Assembly: GCF_000764185.1 (NCBI RefSeq)
Contig: NZ_JQEC01000021.1
Span: forward strand, 124,001-188,000
Reading direction: 5' to 3'
Source of the DNA: Colwellia psychrerythraea
GTDB lineage: Bacteria; Pseudomonadota; Gammaproteobacteria; Enterobacterales; Alteromonadaceae
DNA: 64,000 nucleotides
Below, one piece after another: positions 26,369 through 35,686 of the stretch. The notes under the pieces were generated by a model. It was not told the origin of the DNA. It made no database searches and was given only the letters and a program-made list of their open reading frames with translations. The number at the start of each line of letters is the position of its first letter. The stretch's first letter is position 1. The position numbers and the translations under genes are program-made.

Positions 26369-28267
26369 CTAAAAATACTGTTTTCCGTACAGGTCAGTTC
26401 GTTGCAAAAACATATCTCCAGTCGCATCAAGCGCAGAAGTATCTTCTTTGGCAATAATCTCAGCCTTTGATTTAACACCTGGCAATATGTTATTCACGTA
26501 AAATTGAGCACTAGCGATTTTACCTGTGTAGAAGGCTTCGTCTTGTGAGTCTTCTAGGTTTTTTAGTTTCTGCACTGCGATGACAGCACCATCGAGTAGT
26601 AACCACGACAAGGTTACTTCCGCCATCATTTCGAGGAAACGGGTTGAAATCGAAAATATCAACTCGAGTTTTTGCTCTTTTACCCAAGTGCCCATAAGCG
26701 CATGAGTCTTAACAAATATTGCCAGAGACAGCTCCAATGCATCAGTCTCGACTAACAAAACACCAGCCTTGCGGTTACGAGCAATGCTGGTTTTGACCTG
26801 ATCTTGATATACTACCAGCAGCTTTGAATTGCGACCCATTGCTAATTTGTCTTTCATCAAGTCAGCCGATTGAATAAACGACGTGCCTTCCCATATTGAC
26901 AGAATCTTCACGTCTCTCGCTATCTGCTCTACAGGATGGTCCTTGATGTAACCATGACCGCCGTAGACTTGTATTGCCAATTCCGCGACTCGCCATGCCT
27001 GATCTGATGTATAGGCTTTGACAATAGGTGTCAGCAAATGTACTAGCGATTCATGGTGTTTACTCAGTGCTTGATATTGCTCCGACTTTTCAGGATGCAG
27101 TGTCTCTAGCGCCTGCAGGTTGGTGAGCCAACTTTGATGGAAAGTTAGTTTGTGGATCAGCGCCCGACAACCTTCTACCTTAGATTTCATTTCAAGCAGC
27201 ATCCGGCGTACGTCAATGTGGGCCATGATGGAAACTTTTTTCGCTCTGGGGTTAAATGCTTCTTTAAAACTGGTGCCTTGAACACGATTTTCTGCGTATT
27301 CGGCGGCGCTCATGTAAGCCCGGCCAGCCAATCCTAATGCGTAAATACCGGTTGAAATTCGGGCCATGTGCATCATGCTTGATAGTTGACGCAGACCGAT
27401 ATTTTCCCGGTCGCCCAATAAAAAAGCTTTACATGGACCGTTGTCGCCAAAGCTAAGCTGAGCTGTAGCGCAGCCGTGGATGCCCATTTTGTCTTCAAGA
27501 CGAACACAGCGTACATGGTTGTCTATTAAAGAGCCGTCATGTTGTAAATCATAGCGTGGTACTACAAAACAAGACAATCCTGTGGTGCCTGGACGTGCTC
27601 CCTCAACCCGAGCAAGTAAAAGGTAAACAATGTTGTCAGTTAATTCGTGCATACCGGCGGAGATAAATATTTTGCCGCCTTCAATATGATAACTGCCATC
27701 ATCCTGCGGGATGGCTTTTGTCGTTATCGCACCAACGTCACTGCCAGCTTGCGGCTCGGTCATGCACAAACAAGCGGTCCATTCGTTGGTCGCTAGTTTA
27801 TGGCTGAAGCACTGTTTTACCTCTGCTGTCGCAAATCTCTCGATAAGATACATTGCCGGAGCGCAAAATCCTGAGTAGACCATAAATGACGGATCAGCTC
27901 CTTGGAATACTTCATAAATCATTTGAGCGACTATATAGGGTGATGACAAGCCGTCATAGTGCTGTGGTGAGCTCAACCGACCCCATTGTGCATCAGTATA
28001 TTTTTGCCAGATGCCCTGATACTTTGACGGTAATTGTACCGTGCCATCGTCAAGTAGTTTACATCCTTCACGATCCGCTCTTTGGTAATTGGGGCCTAGT
28101 TCGTTATAAGCAAAATCACGGGCATGAAATAATAGCTGCTGGATAAAGTCTTTGTTGTATTCGGCATTTACTGTTGGGTCAAGCAAGTTTTTTTCAATAT
28201 CAAATTGCTCCCAAAGTAGGAAATTCATTTCCCGTAAGTCAACTCGGTAGCTATTATTAAAATCCAT
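26369..28267 (-). CDS. acyl-CoA dehydrogenase family protein, long type
   Basis: 632 residues, the length of the DmdC/FadE-like long acyl-CoA dehydrogenases rather than the 380-residue type. CLCMTEPQAGSDVGAITT is the flavin/substrate loop, VYGGHGYIKDHPVEQIARD the C-terminal FAD motif, and SIWEGTSFIQ carries the likely catalytic Glu. The C-terminal 140 residues form the extra helical domain of this class. It would introduce a 2,3 double bond into an acyl thioester. It is the last gene of the minus-strand locus, 76 nt after the outer-membrane barrel gene. Confidence 0.88.
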   Translation of the reverse strand: MDFNNSYRVDLREMNFLLWEQFDIEKNLLDPTVNAEYNKDFIQQLLFHARDFAYNELGPNYQRADREGCKLLDDGTVQLPSKYQGIWQKYTDAQWGRLSSPQHYDGLSSPYIVAQMIYEVFQGADPSFMVYSGFCAPAMYLIERFATAEVKQCFSHKLATNEWTACLCMTEPQAGSDVGAITTKAIPQDDGSYHIEGGKIFISAGMHELTDNIVYLLLARVEGARPGTTGLSCFVVPRYDLQHDGSLIDNHVRCVRLEDKMGIHGCATAQLSFGDNGPCKAFLLGDRENIGLRQLSSMMHMARISTGIYALGLAGRAYMSAAEYAENRVQGTSFKEAFNPRAKKVSIMAHIDVRRMLLEMKSKVEGCRALIHKLTFHQSWLTNLQALETLHPEKSEQYQALSKHHESLVHLLTPIVKAYTSDQAWRVAELAIQVYGGHGYIKDHPVEQIARDVKILSIWEGTSFIQSADLMKDKLAMGRNSKLLVVYQDQVKTSIARNRKAGVLLVETDALELSLAIFVKTHALMGTWVKEQKLELIFSISTRFLEMMAEVTLSWLLLDGAVIAVQKLKNLEDSQDEAFYTGKIASAQFYVNNILPGVKSKAEIIAKEDTSALDATGDMFLQRTDLYGKQYF

Positions 28268-28343
28268 GATGTCCCTTATTATTATATATATGGTTATATT
28301 TATTTTTGCATTTATGCCTTGTAAATATGTTTTATAAAAAAGG

Positions 28344-29624
28344 CTAAAACAACCAACTGCCTGTCAATCGGACATCATTGTTGCTGGGGCTCAAGCCATA
28401 TTCACACAAGTCACAGCCGTTAAATACTTGCCACTGCAGTCGCGCTGAAAAATTGTCGTTGAAGGATTTATGTAGCTCAAGCCGATATAAGCTACTGCTA
28501 TCATCTAGACTGTATTGAGAGCTGAGCCGTAATTGCCATAGGTCTTCGCTTTCTATTGACATAAACATAAATGAAAAATAACGTTCACGTACCCAGCCTT
28601 GGCTCATTAAATTCAGACCTGTATAGGTATTTTTGTAGTCGGTTGCGGGATCTGTAGACTGATTTTGGCGCAAACGCTCAGCGCTGGCAGCCGCATCAGC
28701 AGTCACATTTTCCCATTCTTGTTTATTAGCACCGTGTTCGTTATAAAAATACTCGCCAGTCAATGACCAACCTGAATCTGCTGTGTAGGTGGAACCAAGC
28801 ACTAACCGCTGGTAATTAGATTGTTGTTTAATTTTTAAACTGCTGATCATTTGTCGATAGCTATGACGGGTCCATTCTGTTCTAAAGGTAATTGAGTCGG
28901 TCAATAAACTACTGTAAGTTGCACCGAATGACAGATTTTGTCCTTCTATCTTATTTAATAACAATGAAAAAGAGTCATTGTCTTGATAACCCAACCGTAA
29001 TACAGCCTCAGAATTAGTATCAACATAAGGGTTTTCGCTCGCGACCAAGTAAGCGGAAAACGACCATGGGCCATTGAAATATTGCCCAGAAACCATGTCC
29101 CAACCTTTACTTTGCAGCGGGTTATCTTGATCAATATAAGGTAAGCTGCGCTGGGGTTGTAACATGTTAGCAATGTCGTAGTTATAGCCGTTACTCCACT
29201 GTGGTTTGCTACGACCTAATTCTATGATTAGGTTGCGATCTTTACTTTGCCATTGTGCTATCCCCTCAAGTAAAGTGCTCTTGGTGGCATCTTTGTGACC
29301 CTCGTCCAAATAGCGAAGATATATTCTGCCGCGAGTTTTCCACTGATTTTGCCAGTCACTTTCTAGCTGAGCATCGAGTGAAACAAGCTTAACCTTGTCG
29401 GAAAATAATTCTTCTCCCGGGTTAAACGGGTGATCAGTGCGAAGGTTGTTATGCTGATAATAGCCTTTTAACTCGATCCGGCTTTTATGGTCGTGGTTAT
29501 TGTTTATTTGCGATGCCTCATTTTTAAACGGATCGTCAGCAAAAGGGTCATTACTCGTGTCAGAGTTATTGCACAGCGCCAATGGATTAAATAAAAAGGC
29601 GAGTAGCGGCCAGATTCTTAACAT
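28344..29624 (-). CDS. outer-membrane beta-barrel protein
   Basis: About 426 residues with a short signal peptide ending near LALC-NN and a terminal Phe (TGSWLF) typical of outer-membrane proteins. The body is built of alternating aromatic/polar strands (for example QWKTRGRIYLRYLD and YFSFMFMSIES), about 16-18 predicted. It has an acidic DPFADDPF segment after the signal. The ATG at 29624 is 6 nt after GGAGG; a GTG at 29630 and an ATG at 29627 are alternatives. Follows the LolA-like gene by 12 nt, so a role in taking the locus product to or through the outer membrane is likely. Confidence 0.75.
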   Translation of the reverse strand: MLRIWPLLAFLFNPLALCNNSDTSNDPFADDPFKNEASQINNNHDHKSRIELKGYYQHNNLRTDHPFNPGEELFSDKVKLVSLDAQLESDWQNQWKTRGRIYLRYLDEGHKDATKSTLLEGIAQWQSKDRNLIIELGRSKPQWSNGYNYDIANMLQPQRSLPYIDQDNPLQSKGWDMVSGQYFNGPWSFSAYLVASENPYVDTNSEAVLRLGYQDNDSFSLLLNKIEGQNLSFGATYSSLLTDSITFRTEWTRHSYRQMISSLKIKQQSNYQRLVLGSTYTADSGWSLTGEYFYNEHGANKQEWENVTADAAASAERLRQNQSTDPATDYKNTYTGLNLMSQGWVRERYFSFMFMSIESEDLWQLRLSSQYSLDDSSSLYRLELHKSFNDNFSARLQWQVFNGCDLCEYGLSPSNNDVRLTGSWLF

Positions 29625-29636
29625 CATCACCCTCCG

Positions 29637-30473
29637 TTACCTCGACAGTGCATCTTTGTGAAAAATGGCATCGCTCAGATCTCGCTTTTGATAGTTGTCA
29701 AACATCATCCAGGTATAACTGCCACCGATAATTGGATTGACCAGCTTCATACGATGTAGCTTTAAGTCGCCATCAAATATTTTAAACTTAGTGTAATAAG
29801 CTTGTTTAGCCAGCTTGCCGGAGCGGGCATAAAAATCACTGCGCACGGGCAGATGGCTTTTACTGTCAAGGAAAAATACCACTTGTTTATAAGTCGTTTT
29901 GTCATGTTTGGCTGATAGGTTAAGTTTAATAACAGGCTGGTCGTCGAGCAATTCCGTGCCTTCATAAGTGGCCGTATAATCCTGTGAGAAATTAGTGCCA
30001 GTAACATCACCATTGCTCGCTTCACCTAATAAGCGTTGGGCGGGTGAAATGCGTATTACGTTGCGGGTGCTGGGGAAGCGGATCCACATATTTTGCGCCT
30101 GCTTCAAAATTTTACGACCTTTAGATCGGGCTGGAGCGGTAAACTCTACCAGTGATGCGTCATTCAGTACTTTTACTGCCAGTTTATTACGGTTATTTTG
30201 TTTGTTTTCTTTGAAGCTGATGTTAGATAATTCAAAGGTAAAACTCTGACCCTTATAACCACGCAAGTTATCGATAAATTCCAGCAACTGTTGGGCGTCA
30301 GGTTCGATTGATGTGTTGAACTCGCTTGTAACCGTTTTCTTGCTATCCGTTATTTGGCTATTAATCGTACCTTCTTGACTCAGTTCTTGATCCAATGCCA
30401 GAGTTAAAGGGCTTAATAAAACGAGTCCCACAGGTAATAATACTTTTGTTAACACTTTTATTAATGCATTCAT
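29637..30473 (-). CDS. LolA-like outer-membrane lipoprotein-sorting protein
   Basis: 278 residues after moving the start to 30473, where GGAG stands 8-9 nt upstream and a Sec signal peptide begins (cleavage near TLALA-LD); the longer frame adds 40 non-signal residues. The mature protein shows the pattern of the PF17131-type LolA-like family: FTFELSNISFKENKQNN, then MWIRFPSTRNVIRISPAQRLLGEASNGDVTG. Such proteins occur with MMPL or FtsX-type exporters and are thought to carry lipids or lipoproteins across the periplasm. Its partners here are the permease and ATPase directly upstream. Confidence 0.82.
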   Translation of the reverse strand: MNALIKVLTKVLLPVGLVLLSPLTLALDQELSQEGTINSQITDSKKTVTSEFNTSIEPDAQQLLEFIDNLRGYKGQSFTFELSNISFKENKQNNRNKLAVKVLNDASLVEFTAPARSKGRKILKQAQNMWIRFPSTRNVIRISPAQRLLGEASNGDVTGTNFSQDYTATYEGTELLDDQPVIKLNLSAKHDKTTYKQVVFFLDSKSHLPVRSDFYARSGKLAKQAYYTKFKIFDGDLKLHRMKLVNPIIGGSYTWMMFDNYQKRDLSDAIFHKDALSR

Positions 30474-30487
30474 ATTTCTCACTCCAA

Positions 30488-31714
30488 TTAGGCAAATCTT
30501 AAAGCTTTGGTAATTACCATACGTGAGGCTTTGACCGCCGGATAGATGCTCGATACCACAGCTATCAATAGGCCAAACAGGCCGTTCTGCCAAAGTAAAT
30601 CTGCTTCGGTAAATATACGGATAGGGTAGGTTTGTGAGCTGCCGGGAGGGGTCGGCATCATAATGCCAGCAGCAGTAATTCCCTGTGCCAGCAATATCGC
30701 AAAAATGACACCTAGTAGACTACCAATCAAACCTAGTATGAAGGCTTCGCTGATAAACAGGCCCATAACTTCGCTACGGGTACCGCCAATAGCGCGAATG
30801 GTACCAATCTCCTGTGTACGTTCCATAACGGCCATGACCATAGTATTAACAATACCCAGTAAGACGATAGCCAAAACAATTATCTGTACAACAAAGAAAA
30901 TACCGTCAAAAAGATTAACCACTTCATGGTAGTAATCTGCCAGATCACTCCAACTTCGCAGTTCCAGCGCTAGTCCTTGCTTTTTAAATGCTTGGGATAA
31001 CAAAGCCATAACTTCGTCAGTTTGTTTAGTGTCATTAAGCAACACCACCAGACGGGTAACACCTTCGGTGTACATTAATGCTTGTGCATGTTGTAGATTC
31101 ATTCGCATAAAGCGGTTGTCCACTTCACGAGTACCAGTAGAAATTGCGCCGATAGCTGTGACATCACGGGCGTCAAAACTTCCATCCGCCGTCGTCGCCA
31201 TCAAGGTCAGCGATGCGCCGATAGAAAGGTTTAACGATTTAAACAAGCCGTCACCAATTAATGCTCCGTCGGTGTCTTCTTCAAACAGGTCTTCACCAGC
31301 AGTTAATTTTACTGCTGAGCTTAACAGCGACTCTTTATCAGGATTGATACCTTCAACCACCACGGCTAACGACCTGTTTCCGTCGGTTAACAGACCAGTA
31401 AAGTTCAATCTTGGTGTAACCAGTTCTACCTGTTCAAGTGATTCAACCAGCTTGGTGACTTTGTGTAGGGTTTCGGCATCAATCAAGTAATCTTCAGGCT
31501 GTTGACTGCCAAACTGGTTAAAGCCCGCTTGATAAATTTGAATATGACCGAGCTGTGAGCGGATTACGTTTTCGCGCATGCCTTCGTACATGGAGGTAAA
31601 AAAGCCGCCCATTAGAATTAAACTGATAACGCCAAATTGGATCGCCAGTAGGGTGATAAAGCTGCGCCGACCATTTCGCAATACATTTAATAAAGCCAAT
31701 TTTAACCTTAACAT
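30488..31714 (-). CDS. FtsX-type ABC transporter permease (MacB/LolE class)
   Basis: 408 residues: an N-terminal membrane helix (FITLLAIQFGVISLILMGGFF), a periplasmic domain of about 220 residues, then three C-terminal spans (IVLAIVLLGIVNTMVMAVM, IRAIGG..., GLIGSLLGVIFAILLAQG, and a last near the end). ERTQEIGTIRAIGGTRSEV is the cytoplasmic coupling motif of FtsX-type permeases. It works with the ATPase at 32493. In this class the machine pushes substrates out of the inner membrane rather than through it, which suits a lipid-linked product. Confidence 0.88.
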   Translation of the reverse strand: MLRLKLALLNVLRNGRRSFITLLAIQFGVISLILMGGFFTSMYEGMRENVIRSQLGHIQIYQAGFNQFGSQQPEDYLIDAETLHKVTKLVESLEQVELVTPRLNFTGLLTDGNRSLAVVVEGINPDKESLLSSAVKLTAGEDLFEEDTDGALIGDGLFKSLNLSIGASLTLMATTADGSFDARDVTAIGAISTGTREVDNRFMRMNLQHAQALMYTEGVTRLVVLLNDTKQTDEVMALLSQAFKKQGLALELRSWSDLADYYHEVVNLFDGIFFVVQIIVLAIVLLGIVNTMVMAVMERTQEIGTIRAIGGTRSEVMGLFISEAFILGLIGSLLGVIFAILLAQGITAAGIMMPTPPGSSQTYPIRIFTEADLLWQNGLFGLLIAVVSSIYPAVKASRMVITKALRFA

Positions 31715-31717
31715 GCC

Positions 31718-32512
31718 TTAGCCCTTATCTTTTAGTAGTGTTGCAGCACGTGCAGACCAAGGAACAATGTTTTTGTCGACTAGCGCAGCAAGTAGTTCGA
31801 GGCCATTGTTTTGTTGCTGATTTTTGAGCAATGCCATGGCGTAGTAATAATCGACCATAGCAGTGAACTTTTCATCTGTTTGACTATTTGTGGCACTTTT
31901 GATCAGGGTAAAGTCTGCAACTGCCTGGCGACCTTTACCTAAGAAGGCAGGCATTTCGGCATAAGTAATACCGCGATATAAACGTACACCTAAGTGATTG
32001 GGGGCACTTTTCACAGCACGATCAAGATAACGGCTACCTTTTTTAGACAACAAGTTAGTTTTACCAAGATTATCTAGAAAAAATACGGTCTGCAGACACG
32101 TAGCGCTGCCATATAACGCAGTCAGCTCATGATCGTCTGGACGGCTTTTGCGCATATTCGCGATCTCTCCAACGAGCTGCTCAAGCGTATTCAGCTGACG
32201 GTCTTGGCTATTAGCAAAATAAGTGTACCGGACAAACAGGGCTAAACGACGTTCATCTATAGTACTATCGGTCTTGATGTTGAGTGATTTTAACAATGCC
32301 TGACGCTCGATATTGGTTGTCGGAACAGTCGTCGGTTTAGTAAATTTTTCATAATTTAATGCTTTAGTGGCATTAACATTAACTGTACTCGCTGTAAGAA
32401 AAGCTATGCTTTTACTTTGTTTATGTACGTCAGGCTCCGAGCAACCACCAAGCGTTATCGTCAGCAATAACAGGCCGATATTATTAAATAAATTATCCAA
32501 CTTCCTCTCCAA
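31718..32512 (-). CDS. lipoprotein with TPR-like helical repeats
   Basis: 264 residues. A signal with lipobox TLGGC (Cys near residue 24) precedes a helical body with TPR-like packing (ELTALYGSATCLQTVFFLDNL; SAPNHLGVRLYRGITY; DYYYAMALLKNQQ). It overlaps the ATPase gene by 20 nt and precedes the permease by 3 nt, so it is part of the export unit. No enzyme motif. Possibly a scaffold at the envelope. Confidence 0.68.
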   Translation of the reverse strand: MERKLDNLFNNIGLLLLTITLGGCSEPDVHKQSKSIAFLTASTVNVNATKALNYEKFTKPTTVPTTNIERQALLKSLNIKTDSTIDERRLALFVRYTYFANSQDRQLNTLEQLVGEIANMRKSRPDDHELTALYGSATCLQTVFFLDNLGKTNLLSKKGSRYLDRAVKSAPNHLGVRLYRGITYAEMPAFLGKGRQAVADFTLIKSATNSQTDEKFTAMVDYYYAMALLKNQQQNNGLELLAALVDKNIVPWSARAATLLKDKG

Positions 32513-33227
32513 GAGCGATTTGATTTACCAAGTTTAAGTGTTGTACAGGCTCATCTTTGACTATGTGACCGTCTTTTAATTCTAATATTCTTGATGCTCG
32601 GCTCAATACGAAGTCGTGATGAGTGGCAAATAAAAAGGTTACGCCAGTATTGCGATTGAGTGAGCCAAGCAGATCCATTATTTGCTTTGATGTTTCGGAA
32701 TCAAGGTTGGCGGTCGGTTCATCTGCCAGAATGATATCGGGTTTTGTGACCAATGCTCGGGCAATGGCGACACGTTGCATTTGCCCGCCTGATAATTGGT
32801 TAGGCCGACGATGAATAAAATCGGCTAGACCCACTTGCTCTAGTGCTTGGGCTGCGCGGTATTTGCCTTCTTTATTCGCTACTCTTTGCAATGACAACGG
32901 GTATTGCACGTTTTCCAACGCGGTTAACACCGGGATAAGATTAAACGACTGAAAAATGAAGCCAATGTAATGGCTACGTAATTGTGATTTTTGTTTATCC
33001 GACAGTGAGCTTAATGCCATGCCATGGATAAAGACTTCACCCTCGTTAGGATCATCCATCGCACCGATAAGGTTGAGCAGGGTACTTTTGCCGCTGCCAC
33101 TGGCTCCTCTAAGTACCACAAATTCACCTTTTTCAAGGGTTAAATCTACTTTATCCAGTGCAGTAATAGGAGTATTGCCTACAGGAAAGTATCGGGATAC
33201 GCCCTGTAATTTAACGACAGTCATCAA
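32493..33227 (-). CDS. ABC transporter ATPase (LolD/MacB class)
   Basis: 244 residues with a complete set of motifs: Walker [10 protein letters not shown] (about 40-48), Q-loop [18 protein letters not shown], signature [15 protein letters not shown], Walker [13 protein letters not shown] and the H-loop FATHHD. The FQSFNLIP and ADEPTANLD sequences are typical of LolD/MacB ATPases paired with FtsX-type permeases, here encoded two genes downstream. Confidence 0.95.
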   Translation of the reverse strand: MMTVVKLQGVSRYFPVGNTPITALDKVDLTLEKGEFVVLRGASGSGKSTLLNLIGAMDDPNEGEVFIHGMALSSLSDKQKSQLRSHYIGFIFQSFNLIPVLTALENVQYPLSLQRVANKEGKYRAAQALEQVGLADFIHRRPNQLSGGQMQRVAIARALVTKPDIILADEPTANLDSETSKQIMDLLGSLNRNTGVTFLFATHHDFVLSRASRILELKDGHIVKDEPVQHLNLVNQIALGEEVG

Positions 33228-33949
33228 GAACCTTCCGTTAGTAGTTTGTTGGCCGTAGCAAGTTGGTGTAAAACCAGCGGCGATTGATTGCTGCCTTGAG
33301 ACCCTTGTTGATATTGCGACATGTAATGGGCGGCCATTTGTTGGTTCTCTCTGCCTCCGGCATTAGCGTAGGCGATGCTCATGGTCAGCTCAAATTGCAG
33401 TTTTAACTCAAGGGGCGCATTGGCACCTTGGTTATCAAAATATTGTTTGAACCAAGCTTCGTCAATGAACGCAGTGTCGAGGCTGCAATTGAGTAGGTTG
33501 GTTGAGGCAAAAGTAGCTAACCGTACCATACGAATTTCAAAATTATTTGGCTGCATAGTGATTGCTTGGTTCATTTCGCCGCAGGCTGAATATAATCGAT
33601 ACAGTTTCGACAGGCCCATTAAAGGATCGAACATAGCACCAGCCTGTTTTGCCTGGTTGCCGCTTAACCATGCCAAGGTAAGTGCATCTTGATCGGATGT
33701 GAAGGCTGATGTTAACAATTTCTCTGCGTCATCAATTTGATTATGTAATGAATACATAGCGCCGAGTTGTGTTTGCAACGTACTGTCATTGGGGTTTAGT
33801 CGCAACTCAGTGTTGATTTCAGTGATCAGGTTTTGCTCTTGCTGTGAATAAGGCACCATTTTGAAATCAATAGGTGCAGCGCCCATAAACCAGGCAATAA
33901 CATTGCCAATCAGCAAGTTTATTGAAAGTATAATCAACAGTTTTTTCAT
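33224..33949 (-). CDS. membrane-anchored TPR-like protein
   Basis: 241 residues from the ATG at 33949 (GAGG six bases upstream, MKKLLIILSINLLIGNVIAWF signal anchor); the longer frame to 33985 has no support. Helical repeats follow: LNPNDSTLQTQLGAMYSLHN, DALTLAWLSGN, MQPNNFEIRMVRLATFAS. It overlaps the ATPase start by 4 nt. Periplasmic, probably scaffolding the export complex; function inferred from context only. Confidence 0.65.
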   Translation of the reverse strand: MKKLLIILSINLLIGNVIAWFMGAAPIDFKMVPYSQQEQNLITEINTELRLNPNDSTLQTQLGAMYSLHNQIDDAEKLLTSAFTSDQDALTLAWLSGNQAKQAGAMFDPLMGLSKLYRLYSACGEMNQAITMQPNNFEIRMVRLATFASTNLLNCSLDTAFIDEAWFKQYFDNQGANAPLELKLQFELTMSIAYANAGGRENQQMAAHYMSQYQQGSQGSNQSPLVLHQLATANKLLTEGS

Positions 33950-34040
33950 ACTTAACCTCAAAATAACAAACATAAAATAAGCCATTTACATAATTAGCCG
34001 CCCACTAATACTGTTACCAGAATTGGCGGGCGATATGGGT

Positions 34041-34289
34041 TCAGACTTCGACTGAAGACTCGACCAATTGCTCATCCATTTGTGACAAAGTTGTATGTTC
34101 GTCAAAAGTCAGTGCATCTGGGTCGGTGACATCGGGATACAATTGCTCAACGATGAGAATCACTTCAACAATGTTCAATGAATCTACACCCAGTTCACCT
34201 AAAGGGGCATCAACATCAACGTCGCCTTTATTAAGCATTTCTGCAATCTGTGCTTTTAATTCCGGTAATGTTTGACCTACTTCTATCAT
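34041..34289 (-). CDS. acyl/peptidyl carrier protein
   Basis: 82 residues. The phosphopantetheine site is LGVDSLNIVEVIL with Ser37 in the DSL motif, followed by a typical helix II. It is the only intact carrier protein in the locus, so substrates activated by the AMP-ligase are most likely loaded here and then modified by the decarboxylase, dehydrogenase and halogenase-like enzymes. Acidic C-terminus. No ACP synthase or phosphopantetheinyl transferase is encoded in the window. Confidence 0.9.
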   Translation of the reverse strand: MIEVGQTLPELKAQIAEMLNKGDVDVDAPLGELGVDSLNIVEVILIVEQLYPDVTDPDALTFDEHTTLSQMDEQLVESSVEV

Positions 34290-34348
34290 ATTATTCTCTA
34301 CCTTTTTAAGTTATTGTTTTTATCGGGGTTATTGTGTTTATAGTTAAA

Positions 34349-35686
34349 TCAATTTAAGTGAGCCGGATGAAATCGAGTCAAATAATCAAAGGTCAGCAGT
34401 ATTACGGATAACTGCTCGACCTTCTGAGGTGGGTCTGTTTGCTGTCTAATAAGACGGGCGGTAATCGCTGGGTTTAGGTTGAACAGCTTGAGGGTTTTGG
34501 CTTCGCCAAGATGAAATAAACGCTGCATGGCATCATAGACATTGGCTAAGCTAATTTGTTGTAATGAAAAATAGGCTTTAGGCTGATTGTCGGTTTGCCT
34601 CACTAGCTTCATGATCTGTTCAGGACGTGCATAGGGGTTAATCAGCGTTTTACCGTGATGTTGGCAAATGCGTTGTAATATTTGACACCATGCAGGTATA
34701 ACATAATGCAAATCAAGCCATTGACTGAACGATAAAACACTACATTGTTCGTTATGTTCCGCAGAAAAATCAGTAGTTAACTGCTGCTGTAACTTGGTCA
34801 GTTGTTCGCGCTGTTTTAACAGTGGACGTTTTAAAATGCTTTTGCACCTACTAAAACGCAGGTGAAAACATTGTTCACTGATGATATTACGCGCACTGAG
34901 CCAGCTTTCATCAAGTAACAGTGTCTCGGTTTTACTGGCTTGCACGAGACTGTCGAAATGGGCCAGCGCTATATCTATAACCGGTTCACCTAGGCGATGG
35001 GCCAATAATGGCAATTGGTTGAACAACTCTGTTAAATCTATATCGTCAATGACTCGAGGGGTTATTGGCTCAGCAATCGGAAAATTGTTGTCTTGCACAA
35101 GTATTAATTGCTCGGCATGAGACAACTTTGCTTGATAGCTTTGTTTAAAAGCTTCTTTACTACCTAATTTAAGAGTTTGCTGTAATTGCCAGAGCAGAGT
35201 TTCACCACTTTGCAATTGGTTAATATGTTCAAAACAGGTATGTTTACCTGCAATCGGTCCCAAAGTTAGTAGTTGTAACAATTGCGCCTTATTTAGTCTT
35301 GTCTCCCTTTTTTGACTTAAATGGCTTAACTCGGTAGCCACAACAAGACCGTTATGTTCTTGGTAGTACAAGGTAAAGCTTGAACGAGCACTACTGGTCA
35401 CTAGCAATTGTTCGTCATTAAGCCAAACGAGCACATAATCGCCGCAAAGGTGTTTATTCACCTCAACGCCCCAACGTTTGAGTGCTGCGTTAAGTAAGGA
35501 TTGTTGATTGCCGGTTTCAATATTCAGTTGTTCACAAATTAGCTCTTCATTAGTCAAGTAACCTTTGATATAACATTGCTCTTGTTCAAAGCCTTGCAGC
35601 TCTAGATGATTAGGCAATTGCGGAGCTGTCACATACATACGTAACACACAAGCTTGCTTGGCATATTTATCATCGTATTTACTCAT
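34349..35686 (-). CDS. degenerate asparagine-synthetase-like protein
   Basis: 445 residues. The N-terminal half mirrors the glutaminase (Ntn) domain of asparagine synthetase B: CGDYVLVWLNDEQLLVTSSARSSFTLYYQ, then GLVVATELSHL, but there is no Cys at position 2. The C-terminal half lacks the SGGxDSS ATP-pyrophosphate loop. LPLLAHRLGEPVIDIALAHFD and LLLDESWLSARN sit where the family has the PIxD and GEGADE regions. Neither half looks catalytic in the usual way. Related proteins occur with AMP-ligases and decarboxylases in exosortase-A loci. The stop of the hydrolase gene overlaps its start by 4 nt. Confidence 0.68.
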   Translation of the reverse strand: MSKYDDKYAKQACVLRMYVTAPQLPNHLELQGFEQEQCYIKGYLTNEELICEQLNIETGNQQSLLNAALKRWGVEVNKHLCGDYVLVWLNDEQLLVTSSARSSFTLYYQEHNGLVVATELSHLSQKRETRLNKAQLLQLLTLGPIAGKHTCFEHINQLQSGETLLWQLQQTLKLGSKEAFKQSYQAKLSHAEQLILVQDNNFPIAEPITPRVIDDIDLTELFNQLPLLAHRLGEPVIDIALAHFDSLVQASKTETLLLDESWLSARNIISEQCFHLRFSRCKSILKRPLLKQREQLTKLQQQLTTDFSAEHNEQCSVLSFSQWLDLHYVIPAWCQILQRICQHHGKTLINPYARPEQIMKLVRQTDNQPKAYFSLQQISLANVYDAMQRLFHLGEAKTLKLFNLNPAITARLIRQQTDPPQKVEQLSVILLTFDYLTRFHPAHLN

